Assembly (NCBI GenBank): GCA_910589655.1
Contig: CAJUTJ010000150.1
Coordinates: 1 to 40,119 of the forward strand
Direction of reading: 5' to 3'
Origin: an uncultured Acetatifactor sp.
GTDB taxonomy: Bacteria > Bacillota > Clostridia > Lachnospirales > Lachnospiraceae
DNA: 40,119 nucleotides
The position numbers were made by a program, and so were the translations under genes. Positions within the stretch are counted from its first letter, which is position 1; each line of letters starts with the position of its first letter. Below, piece after piece: positions 1 through 8,077 of this stretch. The notes under the pieces were generated by a model that was not told the DNA's origin, did not search any database, and saw only the letters and a program-made list of their open reading frames with translations.

Positions 1-311
1 ACACCTTGGCTTGTCTGATTTTTCATCTGCTTCGTTGTCGTCAATCGACGTAGCCACCGCTACGCCTCATTCCTCCGCCTTGCATATGAAATAATCATTC
101 TGCGCCAATGTATCAGAAATTAATTATTCGTTGTACTAGTCACATGATGAATATATCTATGAGTAATCCTTAAATATTAGTATACACTATTTGTCATAAA
201 AAAACAGTGTTTTTTGTATAATAGGGCATAAAAACGTTAGAAAAGTATTTTATTTTAAGGTAGAATATCTCTTGGAATGAAACATTCCTCTAAATTTTCT
301 CTCATACCATA
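1..311. other. Non-coding left edge
   Basis: No convincing gene is visible. The first ~100 bases contain a small hairpin, CGTAGC (49-54) and GCTACG (59-64) with a CACC loop, in a sequence that looks like a dispersed intergenic element cut by the window edge. The remainder is AT-rich. A TATAAT lies at 217-222, but the nearest TTGTCA is 20 bases away, too far for a good promoter, and nothing coding follows it. Confidence 0.4.
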
Positions 312-342
312 AAATGCCCCGGTGATTTCCACCGGGGCATTT
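312..342. terminator. Strong bidirectional hairpin terminator
   Basis: A perfect 13-bp stem (312-324 with 330-342) with a 5-base loop. Read leftward it ends in a short T run (TTTTATGG), and read rightward in TTTGTTT. It lies beyond the tandem repeats downstream of uxaC and probably ends the leftward lacI-uxaC transcript. It may also end a rightward transcript entering from outside the window. Confidence 0.75.
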
Positions 343-387
343 GTTTACCTCTATGTTAGAAATATCATGCAAGCGGCACTTTGTTCC

Positions 388-584
388 GTGCCGGAAAAAT
401 CCGCCGCAGTCAGTGGGAATGCGAAGCACTCTTGGAAGTGCCGGAAAAATCCGCCGCAGTCAGGGAAGAATGCGAAGCACTCTTGGAAGTGCCGAAAAAT
501 TCCGCCGCAGTCAGTGGAAATGCGAAGCATTCTTGGAAGTGCCGGAAAAATCCGCCGCAGTCCGAAGTGCCGCTTGCGGCACTT
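388..584. repeat. Tandem 50-bp repeat (four copies) plus terminal palindrome
   Basis: The motif GTGCCGGAAAAATCCGCCGC starts at 388, 438 and 539, with a close variant at 489, giving periods of 50, 51 and 50. The array closes with a perfect 9-bp-arm palindrome at 565-584 (AAGTGCCGC, TT, GCGGCACTT) two bases from the uxaC stop. GCGGCACTTTGTT occurs on both sides of the array (373-385 and 576-588). Several reading frames are open only because the unit lacks stops. No CRISPR-like unique spacers are present. Confidence 0.85.
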
Positions 585-586
585 TG

Positions 587-1996
587 TTACAGGGGGAACT
601 TAAAATAGTTCTTTGCGTTGTAGTAAGAGATATTTTTAATAATTTCGGAAAGCGTCTCGTAATCTGCAGGGAATTCTCCGTTCTCCACCCAGCTGCCGAT
701 CATATTGCACAGAATACGTCTAAAGTATTCGTGTCTGGTGTAGGACAGAAAACTTCTGGAATCGGTAAGCATTCCTACAAAGCCGGACAGATTGCCAAGG
801 TTAGCCAGTGATGTCATCTGCTCTACCATACCGGTCTTGTGATCATTGAACCACCATGCGCTTCCCTGCTGAACCTTAGCTACGGCAGTGGAATCTTGGA
901 AGCAGCCGAGAACCGCGCCGATGGACTGGTTGTCATTAGGGTTTAAGCTGTACAGAATGGTTCTGGGCAGCTCATCGGTTACACAGAGAGCGTTGAGGAA
1001 GTTTGCCATTTGTGCGGAAGGAGCGTCATTGTTGATACAATCGTATCCCGTATCGGGACCCAGCTTCTCAAACATGAGGGTGTTGTTGTCACGTTTACAT
1101 CCATAGTGGAGCTGCATTGCCCAATCCAGCCTATGGTATTCCCGGCCCACAAAGAGCATAAATGCGGTTTTGAACTTCAGCTCATCTTCTCTGGTGAGAA
1201 TCATCCGGTTTCTTCTCTTTAAGAAGATTTCTTCGATTTCATCTTCGCTTGCGGGAACATACATAACATATTCCAGAGCATGGTCGGAGACATTACATCC
1301 CATGGATGAGAAAAAGTCCATACGCTTCTTTAAAGCTTCTTTCAATGCGGCAAAAGTGGTGATTTTAGGGACGCCTGCCGCTGCAGCCAGCTTATCCAGA
1401 TAATCCAGATACTCGGGCTTCTCAATATTCATGGCTTTGTCGGGTCTCCATGCGGGAAGAACTTTCACGTCAAAGGTATCGTCCTCGGCAATCTTCTTAT
1501 GCCATTCAAGGGAATCAATGGGATCATCGGTGGTACAGATTAAAGTTACATTGCTTTGTTTGATGATATTGCGCACGCTCATGGAAGGCTGTGCCAGCTT
1601 TTCGTTACAGATTTTCCATACTTCTTCGGCAGTGTTCTTGTTTAAAATACCGTTGTAGCCGAAATATCTCTGCAGCTCCAGATGGCTCCAATGGTACAGG
1701 GGATTACCGATTGCCTTGCCGAGGCACTCCGCCCACTTGCAGAATTTTTCATAATCGGAAGCGTCGCCGGTGATGTACTTTTCATCTACGCCGCAGGAAC
1801 GCATCAAACGCCACTTATAATGATCTCCTCCCAGCCAAACCTGAGTAATATTCTCAAACTGACGGTTTTCTGCAATCTCTTTGGGATTGATATGGCAGTG
1901 ATAGTCCAGAATAGGGGTGCTCTCCGCATAGTCGTGAAACAGCTTCTTCGCAGTTTCGGTTTCCAGCAGAAAGTCTTTGTCCATAAATGCTTTCAT
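587..1996 (-). CDS. uxaC: Glucuronate/galacturonate isomerase UxaC
   Basis: Uronate isomerase of the amidohydrolase fold. It interconverts D-galacturonate with D-tagaturonate, and D-glucuronate with D-fructuronate, in the cytoplasm; this is the first step of the Ashwell pathway. Its 469 residues match the ~470 of known UxaC. The N-terminal DYHCHINPKEIAENRQF carries the metal-binding HxH (His33, His35), and TDDPIDSLEWH is a family signature. The open frame extends eight codons further upstream, but those codons cover the ribosome binding site GGAGGAG, so the ATG at 1996 is the start. It lies 41 bases downstream of the lacI-type gene in the same operon and opposite the uxaB-uxaA operon. The stop codon nearly touches a palindrome and a tandem repeat. 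Confidence 0.97.
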   Translation of the reverse strand: MKAFMDKDFLLETETAKKLFHDYAESTPILDYHCHINPKEIAENRQFENITQVWLGGDHYKWRLMRSCGVDEKYITGDASDYEKFCKWAECLGKAIGNPLYHWSHLELQRYFGYNGILNKNTAEEVWKICNEKLAQPSMSVRNIIKQSNVTLICTTDDPIDSLEWHKKIAEDDTFDVKVLPAWRPDKAMNIEKPEYLDYLDKLAAAAGVPKITTFAALKEALKKRMDFFSSMGCNVSDHALEYVMYVPASEDEIEEIFLKRRNRMILTREDELKFKTAFMLFVGREYHRLDWAMQLHYGCKRDNNTLMFEKLGPDTGYDCINNDAPSAQMANFLNALCVTDELPRTILYSLNPNDNQSIGAVLGCFQDSTAVAKVQQGSAWWFNDHKTGMVEQMTSLANLGNLSGFVGMLTDSRSFLSYTRHEYFRRILCNMIGSWVENGEFPADYETLSEIIKNISYYNAKNYFKFPL

Positions 1997-2037
1997 TTCT
2001 TCTCCTCCATAAATAGTCAATATTTTATTGTAATATC

Positions 2038-3045
2038 TTAACGGGTGGTGCCCCGCTTTACAATCTCACCGGAAAAAATAGTTTTTTTAGGCATTTCATT
2101 ACCGTTGAGCACGCCCAGCAGTGTGGTAATCAAATGCTGGCAGAGAGTATCCAGCTTATTATCAATACTGGTCAGTTCAGGCTCGCAACAGCTGGCCAGC
2201 ATGGAATTATTATATCCTAATACGGAAAAGTCTTCCGGAATCCGATAGCCCATCTCTCTGGCGTATTTTACACTGGCCAGAGCCAGAGTGTCGTCCGCCG
2301 CAATGACGCCGTGGAATTTGAGTCCTTTTTTGTTCAGTTTTATTAAATGTCCTGTCATGGCGGGGATGTCCTCATGGGAGCCATGGTAGAACTGCATGAG
2401 ATTGCCGCTGCTTAAAAGCTTTTGTTCCTCCATTGCCGCCCGGTAGCCTGCCAGCTTGCGCTTTCCGCTGTAGGAGGTGGAGTTATAAAAATACAGAATA
2501 TCGTTGATTCCCGTGTTAATCATCTGCAATGTAGCATCGTACATGGACGTGAAGTCATCGGAAACCACACTGTAAACATTGGGCGCGTCCAGATCCGCAT
2601 TCAGCAGCATAACGGGAACCTGCATGGCAGCGTCGGCAATGTATTTGTTGTCGCTTTCTCTCTCATAGATAAAGTTGGAACCGACCAAAATGATACCGTC
2701 CACCTTTTTGGTAATCAGCAGATTCATGGAGGACATTTTCGTCCCCAGTTCATAGCCGGTGCAGCAGAGAATGCTGTCGTAATCGTTAGCGCGGAGCTTT
2801 TGCTCTATGTAGTAAATGGCTTTTGCCAGATACAAGTCGGAGCTGTCTGCGCACATAATACCGATGGTTTTCATGGTGTTCAGTCCAAGCCCCCGTGCAA
2901 AGGCATTGGGAGTATATTCGTACTGGTTGATTACATCCAGTACCTTTTTTTTCGTTTTTTCACTGACGTTGCTGCTTCCGTTTAAGACACGGGAAACCGT
3001 AGCGATGGAAACACCGGCCTTTTCGGAGATGTCGTAAATTGTCAT
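2038..3045 (-). CDS. LacI-family regulator of galacturonate genes
   Basis: A 335-residue LacI/GalR transcription factor. Residues 2-23 are the helix-turn-helix (TIYDISEKAGVSIATVSRVL), followed by a hinge helix and a periplasmic-binding-protein-like effector domain from about residue 60 (IGIMCADSSD onward). GAGGT lies 8-12 bases before the ATG. It is the first gene of the leftward operon with uxaC. Its own leader holds the palindrome TGTAAGTGGTTACA, and a similar site lies at the start of the divergent uxaB transcript, so it probably represses both operons until a uronate or KDG-like inducer appears. The effector is inference; in other bacteria regulators named KdgR, UxuR or ExuR do this job, so no symbol is given. 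Confidence 0.92.
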   Translation of the reverse strand: MTIYDISEKAGVSIATVSRVLNGSSNVSEKTKKKVLDVINQYEYTPNAFARGLGLNTMKTIGIMCADSSDLYLAKAIYYIEQKLRANDYDSILCCTGYELGTKMSSMNLLITKKVDGIILVGSNFIYERESDNKYIADAAMQVPVMLLNADLDAPNVYSVVSDDFTSMYDATLQMINTGINDILYFYNSTSYSGKRKLAGYRAAMEEQKLLSSGNLMQFYHGSHEDIPAMTGHLIKLNKKGLKFHGVIAADDTLALASVKYAREMGYRIPEDFSVLGYNNSMLASCCEPELTSIDNKLDTLCQHLITTLLGVLNGNEMPKKTIFSGEIVKRGTTR

Positions 3046-3069
3046 AGGTGTTACCTCGTGAAAGATAAA

Positions 3070-3083
3070 TGTAAGTGGTTACA
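3070..3083. promoter_or_regulatory. Putative LacI-type operator, lacI-uxaC side
   Basis: TGTAAGTGGTTACA: five-base inverted arms (TGTAA/TTACA) around a 4-base centre, about 10-25 bases downstream of the predicted lacI transcription start. It matches the site at 3788-3801 at 11 of 14 positions when that site is read on its complement. Confidence 0.6.
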
Positions 3084-3100
3084 ATAATGCTTTACTTTAA

Positions 3101-3129
3101 ATTATAGCTAACCCCTCTCTTTTTTTCAA
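3101..3129 (-). promoter_or_regulatory. Promoter of the lacI-uxaC operon
   Basis: On the minus strand: -35 TTGAAA (3129-3124), 17-base spacer, perfect -10 TATAAT (3106-3101). Spacing and sequence fit sigma-A. Confidence 0.75.
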
Positions 3130-3209
3130 GTCATATTTGCGGAAAATTTCTATGGGCAAAAATATGCTCAAATATAGTGCTCCATCCGATTTTGGGACGG
3201 CGCGGAGCA

Positions 3210-3503
3210 TTAGTGTACTGACACATTCATATTCAGGCAAATCCCCCTGCCTATTTTCCTGATAGCACTACCCCCAAGACTAGAGGAGGGCACTGAAAAA
3301 GTCGGTATCTGCCTGACGAAGACACGATATATGTGTTTTTTATAAACTAACAGTTCTACATATTGTGTTCTTTTTTAGGTAATTTGGACTTTTTCAGTGC
3401 CTTCGCCTAGAGGCAGCTACTGCTGCGTCTGCGTTTGTGGAGCAGCACTTTCAGAAAAATATTCTGCGGAGTTTTACCGGATATGAACAGGTCAGCACAC
3501 TAA
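3210..3503. repeat. Imperfect inverted repeat enclosing a MITE-like element
   Basis: The 25-base end at 3210-3234 matches the reverse complement of 3479-3503 at about 20 positions (TTAGTGT.CTGAC core). The interior has no gene. The piece at 3463-3483 recurs in inverted orientation near 33522-33545, so parts are dispersed. The 3289-3401 element is nested inside. Confidence 0.5.
3289..3401. mobile_element. MITE-like element with 15-bp inverted ends
   Basis: GGCACTGAAAAAGTC at 3289-3303 is exactly inverted at 3387-3401 (GACTTTTTCAGTGCC). The 113-bp unit has no coding capacity. It looks like a non-autonomous transposon relic; I cannot assign the parent IS family from sequence alone. Confidence 0.6.
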
Positions 3504-3530
3504 GATTATTCGTCACGGAGTGAACAGCAA

Positions 3531-3663
3531 GTTACTTTTCACACCCACGCCGCCGCGAGGCGTTTTCACGCGTTTTTGCGTGACAAACCCGAGGGCAACC
3601 TGCGCGAAACCGCTGTTTTGCGGTTTCTGTGTATGCGTTACTGGTCGCGGAGTGAACAGTAAC
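3531..3663. repeat. Dispersed palindromic element, copy A
   Basis: A 133-bp unit starting GTTACTTTTCAC and ending GTGAACAGTAAC. Inside are two hairpins, one around TTTTCACGC/GCGTGA and one around CGCGAAACCGCTGTTTTGCG. Copies with the same ends and core are at 7318-7471, 16460-16592 and 18873-19005. Confidence 0.85.
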
Positions 3664-3679
3664 AACGGCAACAAACTGG

Positions 3680-3709
3680 TAACGGTTCAGTGACCTGTCT
3701 GAACTGTTG
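3680..3709. repeat. Short dispersed hairpin (GGTTCAGTGACCTG type)
   Basis: TAACGGTTCAGTGACCTG then TCTGAACTGTTGC forms a hairpin (GTTCAG/CTGAAC). The same ~27-base sequence is at 21926-21952, and inverted at 13243-13274. Confidence 0.7.
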
Positions 3710-3751
3710 CACAAACTGTTATACAAACAGAAATATTTCCGCTTTTGTATA

Positions 3752-3801
3752 TTGACGAAAAATAATTTTGGCAGTAAAATTATTTTATGAAAGTACTTAC
3801 A
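3752..3801 (+). promoter_or_regulatory. uxaBA promoter with overlapping LacI-type operator
   Basis: -35 TTGACG (3752-3757), 17 bases, -10 TAAAAT (3775-3780). The operator-like palindrome TGAAAGTACTTACA (3788-3801) falls at the predicted start of transcription, where repressor binding would block initiation. Confidence 0.7.
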
Positions 3802-3953
3802 TAGAATCTGTGGAAAAGCAGATGGAGAAAGCGGGCAGGGGTTGCTTTCTTTACGGTAATGGGAAGTACAGAGGATACGAAAAATGACTTGTCCGTAAAT
3901 CGGACAGAAGGGAGCAAGATTGAAGGTTACGATGTTCACGTTTCAATCTGCAG

Positions 3954-4015
3954 GTTTGTGTCTGTGCGGCATCCGCAAACTTGTAAGTCTATTTATGGCT
4001 TTGCGCAACAAAGCC
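3954..4015 (+). other. Structured leader of uxaB
   Basis: The predicted transcript has a leader of about 250 bases. It holds GTTTG/CAAAC (3954-3958, 3976-3980) around TGCGG/CCGCA, then GGCTTTG (3997-4003) paired with CAAAGCC (4009-4015), about 10 bases before the ribosome binding site. I recognise no known riboswitch; the hairpins may tune translation. Confidence 0.4.
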
Positions 4016-4035
4016 GCGCAGAAATGAGGTTAAAA

Positions 4036-5496
4036 ATGGAGCTTTTAAACAAGTCTAAGACCGGTAAGAAGGAGAGGCCTATCAAGGTCGTACAGTTTGG
4101 AGAGGGCAATTTCCTCCGTGCATTTGTTGATTACATGATTGATATTGCAAACGAGCAGGGAACTTTCGACGGCGATATCGTGTTGATCAAGCCCATTGAG
4201 TTCGGCAGTCTGGAAATGTTCCATAATCAGGACTGTCAGTATACCGTTTCCCTTCGCGGTAATGTGGACGGTGAGGGCAAGATTTTGAACAGAGTGGTTA
4301 CCAGTGTTGCGGACGCTGTTGACACGTATAACGAATATGATAAGTTTATGGGGCTGGCTGAAATTGACACTTTGCGCTTTGTGGTTTCCAACACTACCGA
4401 GGCAGGTATCGTATTTGACAATACAGACCGTTTTGAAATGAATCCTCCTAAGACTTTCCCCGGAAAGCTGACAAAGTTCTTATATCATAGATTTGAGGCA
4501 TTTAAAGGCGATATGAGCAAGGGTCTTGTAATGCTGCCCGTTGAATTGATTGACGATAACGGCATTATGCTGAAAAAGTGTGTAATGCAGCTGATTGAGC
4601 TCTGGGGCTTATCCGATGAGTTTAAGAAATGGGTGGAGGAGGCGTGTATTTTTACCGCTACTCTGGTAGACCGAATCGTTACCGGTTATCCCCGCGCTGC
4701 CGAGAAGGAAGAGTGGGAGAAGCTGGGCTACGAGGATCATATCATGGTAACCGGAGAGCCTTTTGCACTCTGGGTCATTGAATCCGACAAAGATATCAGC
4801 AAGGAATTTGACCTGCCCGGTGCGGGACTGCCCGTAGTATTTACCGATGACCATCATCCCTATAAGCAGAGAAAGGTTCGTATCCTGAACGGTGCGCACA
4901 CTTCTTTCGTACTGGCATCATGGCTTTGCGGCAACGATATCGTGAGACAGTCCATGGAAGACGACGATATCCGTAATTTTATGAATAAGACTATTTTTGA
5001 CGAAGTGATTCCTACCCTGACTCTTCCCGAGGATGAATTGAAGGCATTTGCAGGTGAAGTGGTAAATCGTTTCAATAACCCTTATGTGGATCATGCATTG
5101 CTGGCAATCTCCTTAAATTCCGTTTCCAAATGGAGGGCAAGGTGTCTGCCCAGTCTGCTGGGATATGTGGATAAATTCGGTAAGCTTCCCGCACATATGA
5201 CTTTCTCCATTGCAGCGCTGATGGCATTCTACACCGGTACAGAGATCAAAGACGGTGTATTAATCGGTGACAGAAACGGTGAGGCTTATAATATTAAGGA
5301 CGACATGCCTGTGCTGGAATTCTTCCGCGATAATTGCCGGAAGGATACAAGGACTTTTGTAACCGATTATCTTGGAAACGAGGATTTCCACGGACAGGAT
5401 CTGAATCAGGTTCCCGGTCTGACGGATGCGGTAACGGCATATTTGGATGATATTAAGACAAATGGTATGAGGGCGGCATTATGCAGAATTTCATAA
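4036..5496 (+). CDS. uxaB: Tagaturonate reductase UxaB
   Basis: NAD-dependent reduction of D-tagaturonate to D-altronate, second step of galacturonate breakdown. The 486-residue protein belongs to the mannitol dehydrogenase family. Residues 18-28 (VVQFGEGNFLR) are the Rossmann glycine-rich segment, and ILNGAHTSFV in the C-terminal half is the family catalytic-region motif. The frame is open upstream to 3859, but GAGG six bases before the ATG at 4036 and the family start (MELLNKSK) decide for 4036. That upstream part is leader. It overlaps uxaA by 16 bases, so the two are translationally coupled. A LacI-type operator sits at the promoter. Confidence 0.96.
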   Translation: MELLNKSKTGKKERPIKVVQFGEGNFLRAFVDYMIDIANEQGTFDGDIVLIKPIEFGSLEMFHNQDCQYTVSLRGNVDGEGKILNRVVTSVADAVDTYNEYDKFMGLAEIDTLRFVVSNTTEAGIVFDNTDRFEMNPPKTFPGKLTKFLYHRFEAFKGDMSKGLVMLPVELIDDNGIMLKKCVMQLIELWGLSDEFKKWVEEACIFTATLVDRIVTGYPRAAEKEEWEKLGYEDHIMVTGEPFALWVIESDKDISKEFDLPGAGLPVVFTDDHHPYKQRKVRILNGAHTSFVLASWLCGNDIVRQSMEDDDIRNFMNKTIFDEVIPTLTLPEDELKAFAGEVVNRFNNPYVDHALLAISLNSVSKWRARCLPSLLGYVDKFGKLPAHMTFSIAALMAFYTGTEIKDGVLIGDRNGEAYNIKDDMPVLEFFRDNCRKDTRTFVTDYLGNEDFHGQDLNQVPGLTDAVTAYLDDIKTNGMRAALCRIS

Positions 5497-6974
5497 AAAT
5501 TAATGACAACGATAATGTGGTAGTTGCGCTGAATGTGATTCCTGCGGGAGAAACCATACAGGTGGAAATTCAGGGGGAAACCAAAAGCGTTACGGCGCTG
5601 GAGGAAATTCCCGCAGGCCACAAGATGGCAGTCTGTGACATTCCTGAAGGCGGCGAAGTCATCAAGTATGGCTACCGCATAGGCAATGCCAAGGAAGCCG
5701 TAAAGTGCGGCAACTGGATTCACACCCATAATGTGAAGACGGCGCTGGGTGATTTGCTTGAGTACACTTATGAGCCTTCTTCCGTAGAAGAGCAGACCAC
5801 GGAAGACGTTACTTTTATGGGCTTTAACCGCCCTGACGGCAAGGTAGGCGTCCGCAACGAGATCTGGGTGATTCCTACGGTGGGCTGCGTCAATAATGTG
5901 GCAACTGCCATTGCAAAGCAGGCAAATGCTTTTGTGAAGGGAACGGTGGAAGAGGTTATCGCCTTTCCTCATCCTTACGGATGCTCCCAGATGGGAGACG
6001 ATCAAGAGCATACCAGAAAGATTCTGGCGGATCTGATCAATCATCCCAATGCAGGCGGTGTGCTGGTGCTGGGACTGGGCTGTGAGAACAGCAATATTGA
6101 TGTATTGATGCCTTATATCGGCGAATATGACGAGAACAGAGTAAAATTTTTGGTGGCACAGGAGTCCGAGGACGAGATTGCGGATGCGGTGGAAATTATC
6201 AAAGGCTTGATCGACTATGCTTCCGCTTTTGAGAGAGAACCTGTCAGTGTCAGCAGACTGGTGATAGGAATGAAGTGCGGCGGCAGCGACGGACTGTCCG
6301 GCATTACTGCGAACCCTCTGGTGGGCCGTTTCTCCGACCTGCTGATTTCCAAGGGAGGCACCACTATTCTTACGGAGGTTCCGGAGATGTTCGGTGCGGA
6401 AACAATTTTGATGAACCGTTGTGCAAACGAAGAGCTGTTCCGCCAGACGGTTGATTTGATCAATGATTTTAAGAATTATTTCAAGAGTCATAACCAAACG
6501 ATTTACGAGAATCCTTCCCCCGGAAACAAGAAGGGAGGGATCTCCACCTTGGAGGATAAATCACTGGGTTGTACACAGAAATCCGGAAATGCATTGGTGA
6601 AGGGTGTACTGCAGTATGGCGAGACGGTGAAAACTCCCGGACTGAATCTGTTAAGCGCTCCCGGCAATGATTTGGTGGCGGCAACGGCTCTGGCGGCGGC
6701 AGGTGCACATATTGTACTGTTTACCACAGGGCGGGGCACTCCTTTTGCATCCCCCGTTCCCACCATGAAGATTGCCACCAATTCCAATCTGGCAGCCAGA
6801 AAGTCCAACTGGATTGACTTTAATGCGGGTGTACTGGTTGAGGACAGCAGCATGGCGGCGGAGACGGAGAACCTGTTCAATTATGTGGTTGAAGTAGCAT
6901 CCGGCGAGAAGGTTTGCAGCGAGGCAGCCGGTTTCCATGATATGGCTATCTTTAAACAAGGCGTTACCTTATAA
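5481..6974 (+). CDS. uxaA: Altronate dehydratase UxaA
   Basis: Iron-dependent dehydration of D-altronate to 2-keto-3-deoxy-D-gluconate, third step of galacturonate use. The 497 residues match the ~495 of known UxaA. The N-terminal ~90 residues are the small SAF-like domain (VIPAGETIQVE, HNVKTALGD). The large C-terminal domain starts near residue 110 (FMGFNRPDGKVGVRNE) and includes the conserved cysteine-bearing HPYGCSQMGDD and GLGCENSN. The start has GAGGG eight bases upstream, inside the end of uxaB. The KDG kinase and aldolase that would follow are not in this window. Confidence 0.96.
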   Translation: MQNFIKINDNDNVVVALNVIPAGETIQVEIQGETKSVTALEEIPAGHKMAVCDIPEGGEVIKYGYRIGNAKEAVKCGNWIHTHNVKTALGDLLEYTYEPSSVEEQTTEDVTFMGFNRPDGKVGVRNEIWVIPTVGCVNNVATAIAKQANAFVKGTVEEVIAFPHPYGCSQMGDDQEHTRKILADLINHPNAGGVLVLGLGCENSNIDVLMPYIGEYDENRVKFLVAQESEDEIADAVEIIKGLIDYASAFEREPVSVSRLVIGMKCGGSDGLSGITANPLVGRFSDLLISKGGTTILTEVPEMFGAETILMNRCANEELFRQTVDLINDFKNYFKSHNQTIYENPSPGNKKGGISTLEDKSLGCTQKSGNALVKGVLQYGETVKTPGLNLLSAPGNDLVAATALAAAGAHIVLFTTGRGTPFASPVPTMKIATNSNLAARKSNWIDFNAGVLVEDSSMAAETENLFNYVVEVASGEKVCSEAAGFHDMAIFKQGVTL

Positions 6975-6984
6975 AAGTATGCAA

Positions 6985-7025
6985 AGATTTTCTAAGTCAG
7001 CAAAGTACACTGGCTTAGAAAATCT
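6985..7025 (+). terminator. Hairpin after uxaA (CTAAG...CAGCAAA type)
   Basis: 15-base arms (6985-6999 and 7011-7025, one wobble pair) with an 11-base loop GCAAAGTACAC, 10 bases after the uxaA stop. No T run follows, so it may act as an mRNA 3' stabiliser or a factor-dependent end. The loop and inner stem nearly match the hairpin at 15568-15608. Confidence 0.5.
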
Positions 7026-7317
7026 AAGCAGCATAGACAATTGTTGTAAATTTAATTCTTCCCCTGTCTATGATGTGACGATTCCCGTTTTACAATCCGG
7101 TCCGGGAGGAGGTTCCAACGGTTCGGTTATTCCGCCGGATACCTGAACGGCATCCGCGTATTTACACATAGTTTTATCCCATTATTCTATTCCTTGGCAA
7201 ATGTTTTTAATATTCCGTTTTTTAAGGATCTATCCCGGTAATTCCCAACGCAAATATCAAATTACGGCATGGTATCTCTCTTTCGGACAATGCCTTTACG
7301 GTTTTCTGAGGAGTTTG

Positions 7318-7471
7318 GTTACTTTTCACACCCACGCCACCGCGAGGCGTTTTCACGCGTTTTTTGCGTGATCAAACCCAAGCGATTAGAATAATCGCTT
7401 GGGCAACCTGCGCGAAACCGCTGTTTTGCGTTTTCTGTGCATGCGTTACTGGTCGCGGAGTGAACAGTAAC
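7318..7471. repeat. Dispersed palindromic element, copy B
   Basis: Same ends (GTTACTTTTCAC, GTGAACAGTAAC) and internal order as copy A, plus a ~20-base insertion that is itself a palindrome (AAGCGATTAGAATAATCGCTT). The rest of the 7026-7509 spacer has no gene that I can support. Confidence 0.85.
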
Positions 7472-7509
7472 GGAGTTTGGAAAGCCGAAAAATCGGATTT
7501 TTTGAAGCC

Positions 7510-7538
7510 TTGTCAACAGAGGAAGCATGCGATATAAT
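7510..7538 (+). promoter_or_regulatory. Sigma-A promoter of the 7655 gene
   Basis: TTGTCA (7510-7515), 17-base spacer, perfect TATAAT (7533-7538), about 115 bases before the ATG at 7655. Confidence 0.7.
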
Positions 7539-7545
7539 ATATTTG

Positions 7546-7581
7546 ATACCCTTGTGGTTTGGTGAAAAGCTGCAAGGGTAT
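7546..7581 (+). other. Leader hairpin
   Basis: ATACCCTTG (7546-7554) pairs with CAAGGGTAT (7573-7581), starting at the predicted transcript 5' end. It may protect the mRNA; there is no T run, so it is not a clear terminator. Confidence 0.4.
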
Positions 7582-7654
7582 TCGTATAAAAAGCAGTCCC
7601 GTTTACTGCGGTACGGAATACCGGTTGAGTAATGTTTAAGGAGGAGTTGGAGCT

Positions 7655-8032
7655 ATGGGTTCATTTAAGATTGGCACTACGGAATTCGGAGTCGGCAAGG
7701 TGGTGCTTTCCGCGGAAAATAATCTGCTGAATCTAGAAATCAGCGGCAGTGATGATATGTTTGATCAATTGACAGAGGCGGATGACAGTGAATGGGGCTG
7801 GGCCTTGTATGCTCCTAAAATTTATTTTGAAGATGTTCCGTTCAAAGGGAACACCTTAACAATAGATAATGAAACACTCAATCAGTGTAATATTGCCCTG
7901 TATATGATGGAACATAATGATTTTACGGGAACCATAGAGCTGACGGAGGATGTAATACATATTCAAGGAGAGGTTTATCTAATGGATCGTATACTATCCG
8001 TTTTTATCGAAATAAATCGTCATGAAATATAA
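7655..8032 (+). CDS. Unrecognised 125-residue protein
   Basis: Not recognised. The 125-residue, acidic, probably beta-rich protein has no signal peptide, membrane segment or cysteine cluster. AAGGAGGAG lies well placed before the ATG, and there is a good promoter at 7510-7538, so it is very likely expressed. It lies 45 bases upstream of another unrecognised gene, and the polygalacturonase gene follows, so the group may be cotranscribed. The size, the acidic character and motifs such as WGWALYAPKIYFEDV are compatible with small immunity-like or carbohydrate-binding folds, but that is only a guess. Confidence 0.8.
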   Translation: MGSFKIGTTEFGVGKVVLSAENNLLNLEISGSDDMFDQLTEADDSEWGWALYAPKIYFEDVPFKGNTLTIDNETLNQCNIALYMMEHNDFTGTIELTEDVIHIQGEVYLMDRILSVFIEINRHEI

Positions 8033-8077
8033 AATTTCCATAAATGGCAACGGAATAAAACAGTAGGAGGTATTGGC

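Noticed and set aside
191..222. Promoter near the left edge
   Set aside because: TTGTCA and TATAAT are 20 bases apart, beyond the usual range, and no gene follows.
388..562. Possible CRISPR array
   Set aside because: The units are repeated along nearly their whole length, with no unique spacers and no cas genes nearby.
322..811. Overlapping open frames across the 50-bp repeats
   Set aside because: They exist only because the repeat unit has no stop in several frames; no ribosome binding site, and they run into the uxaC gene on the other strand.
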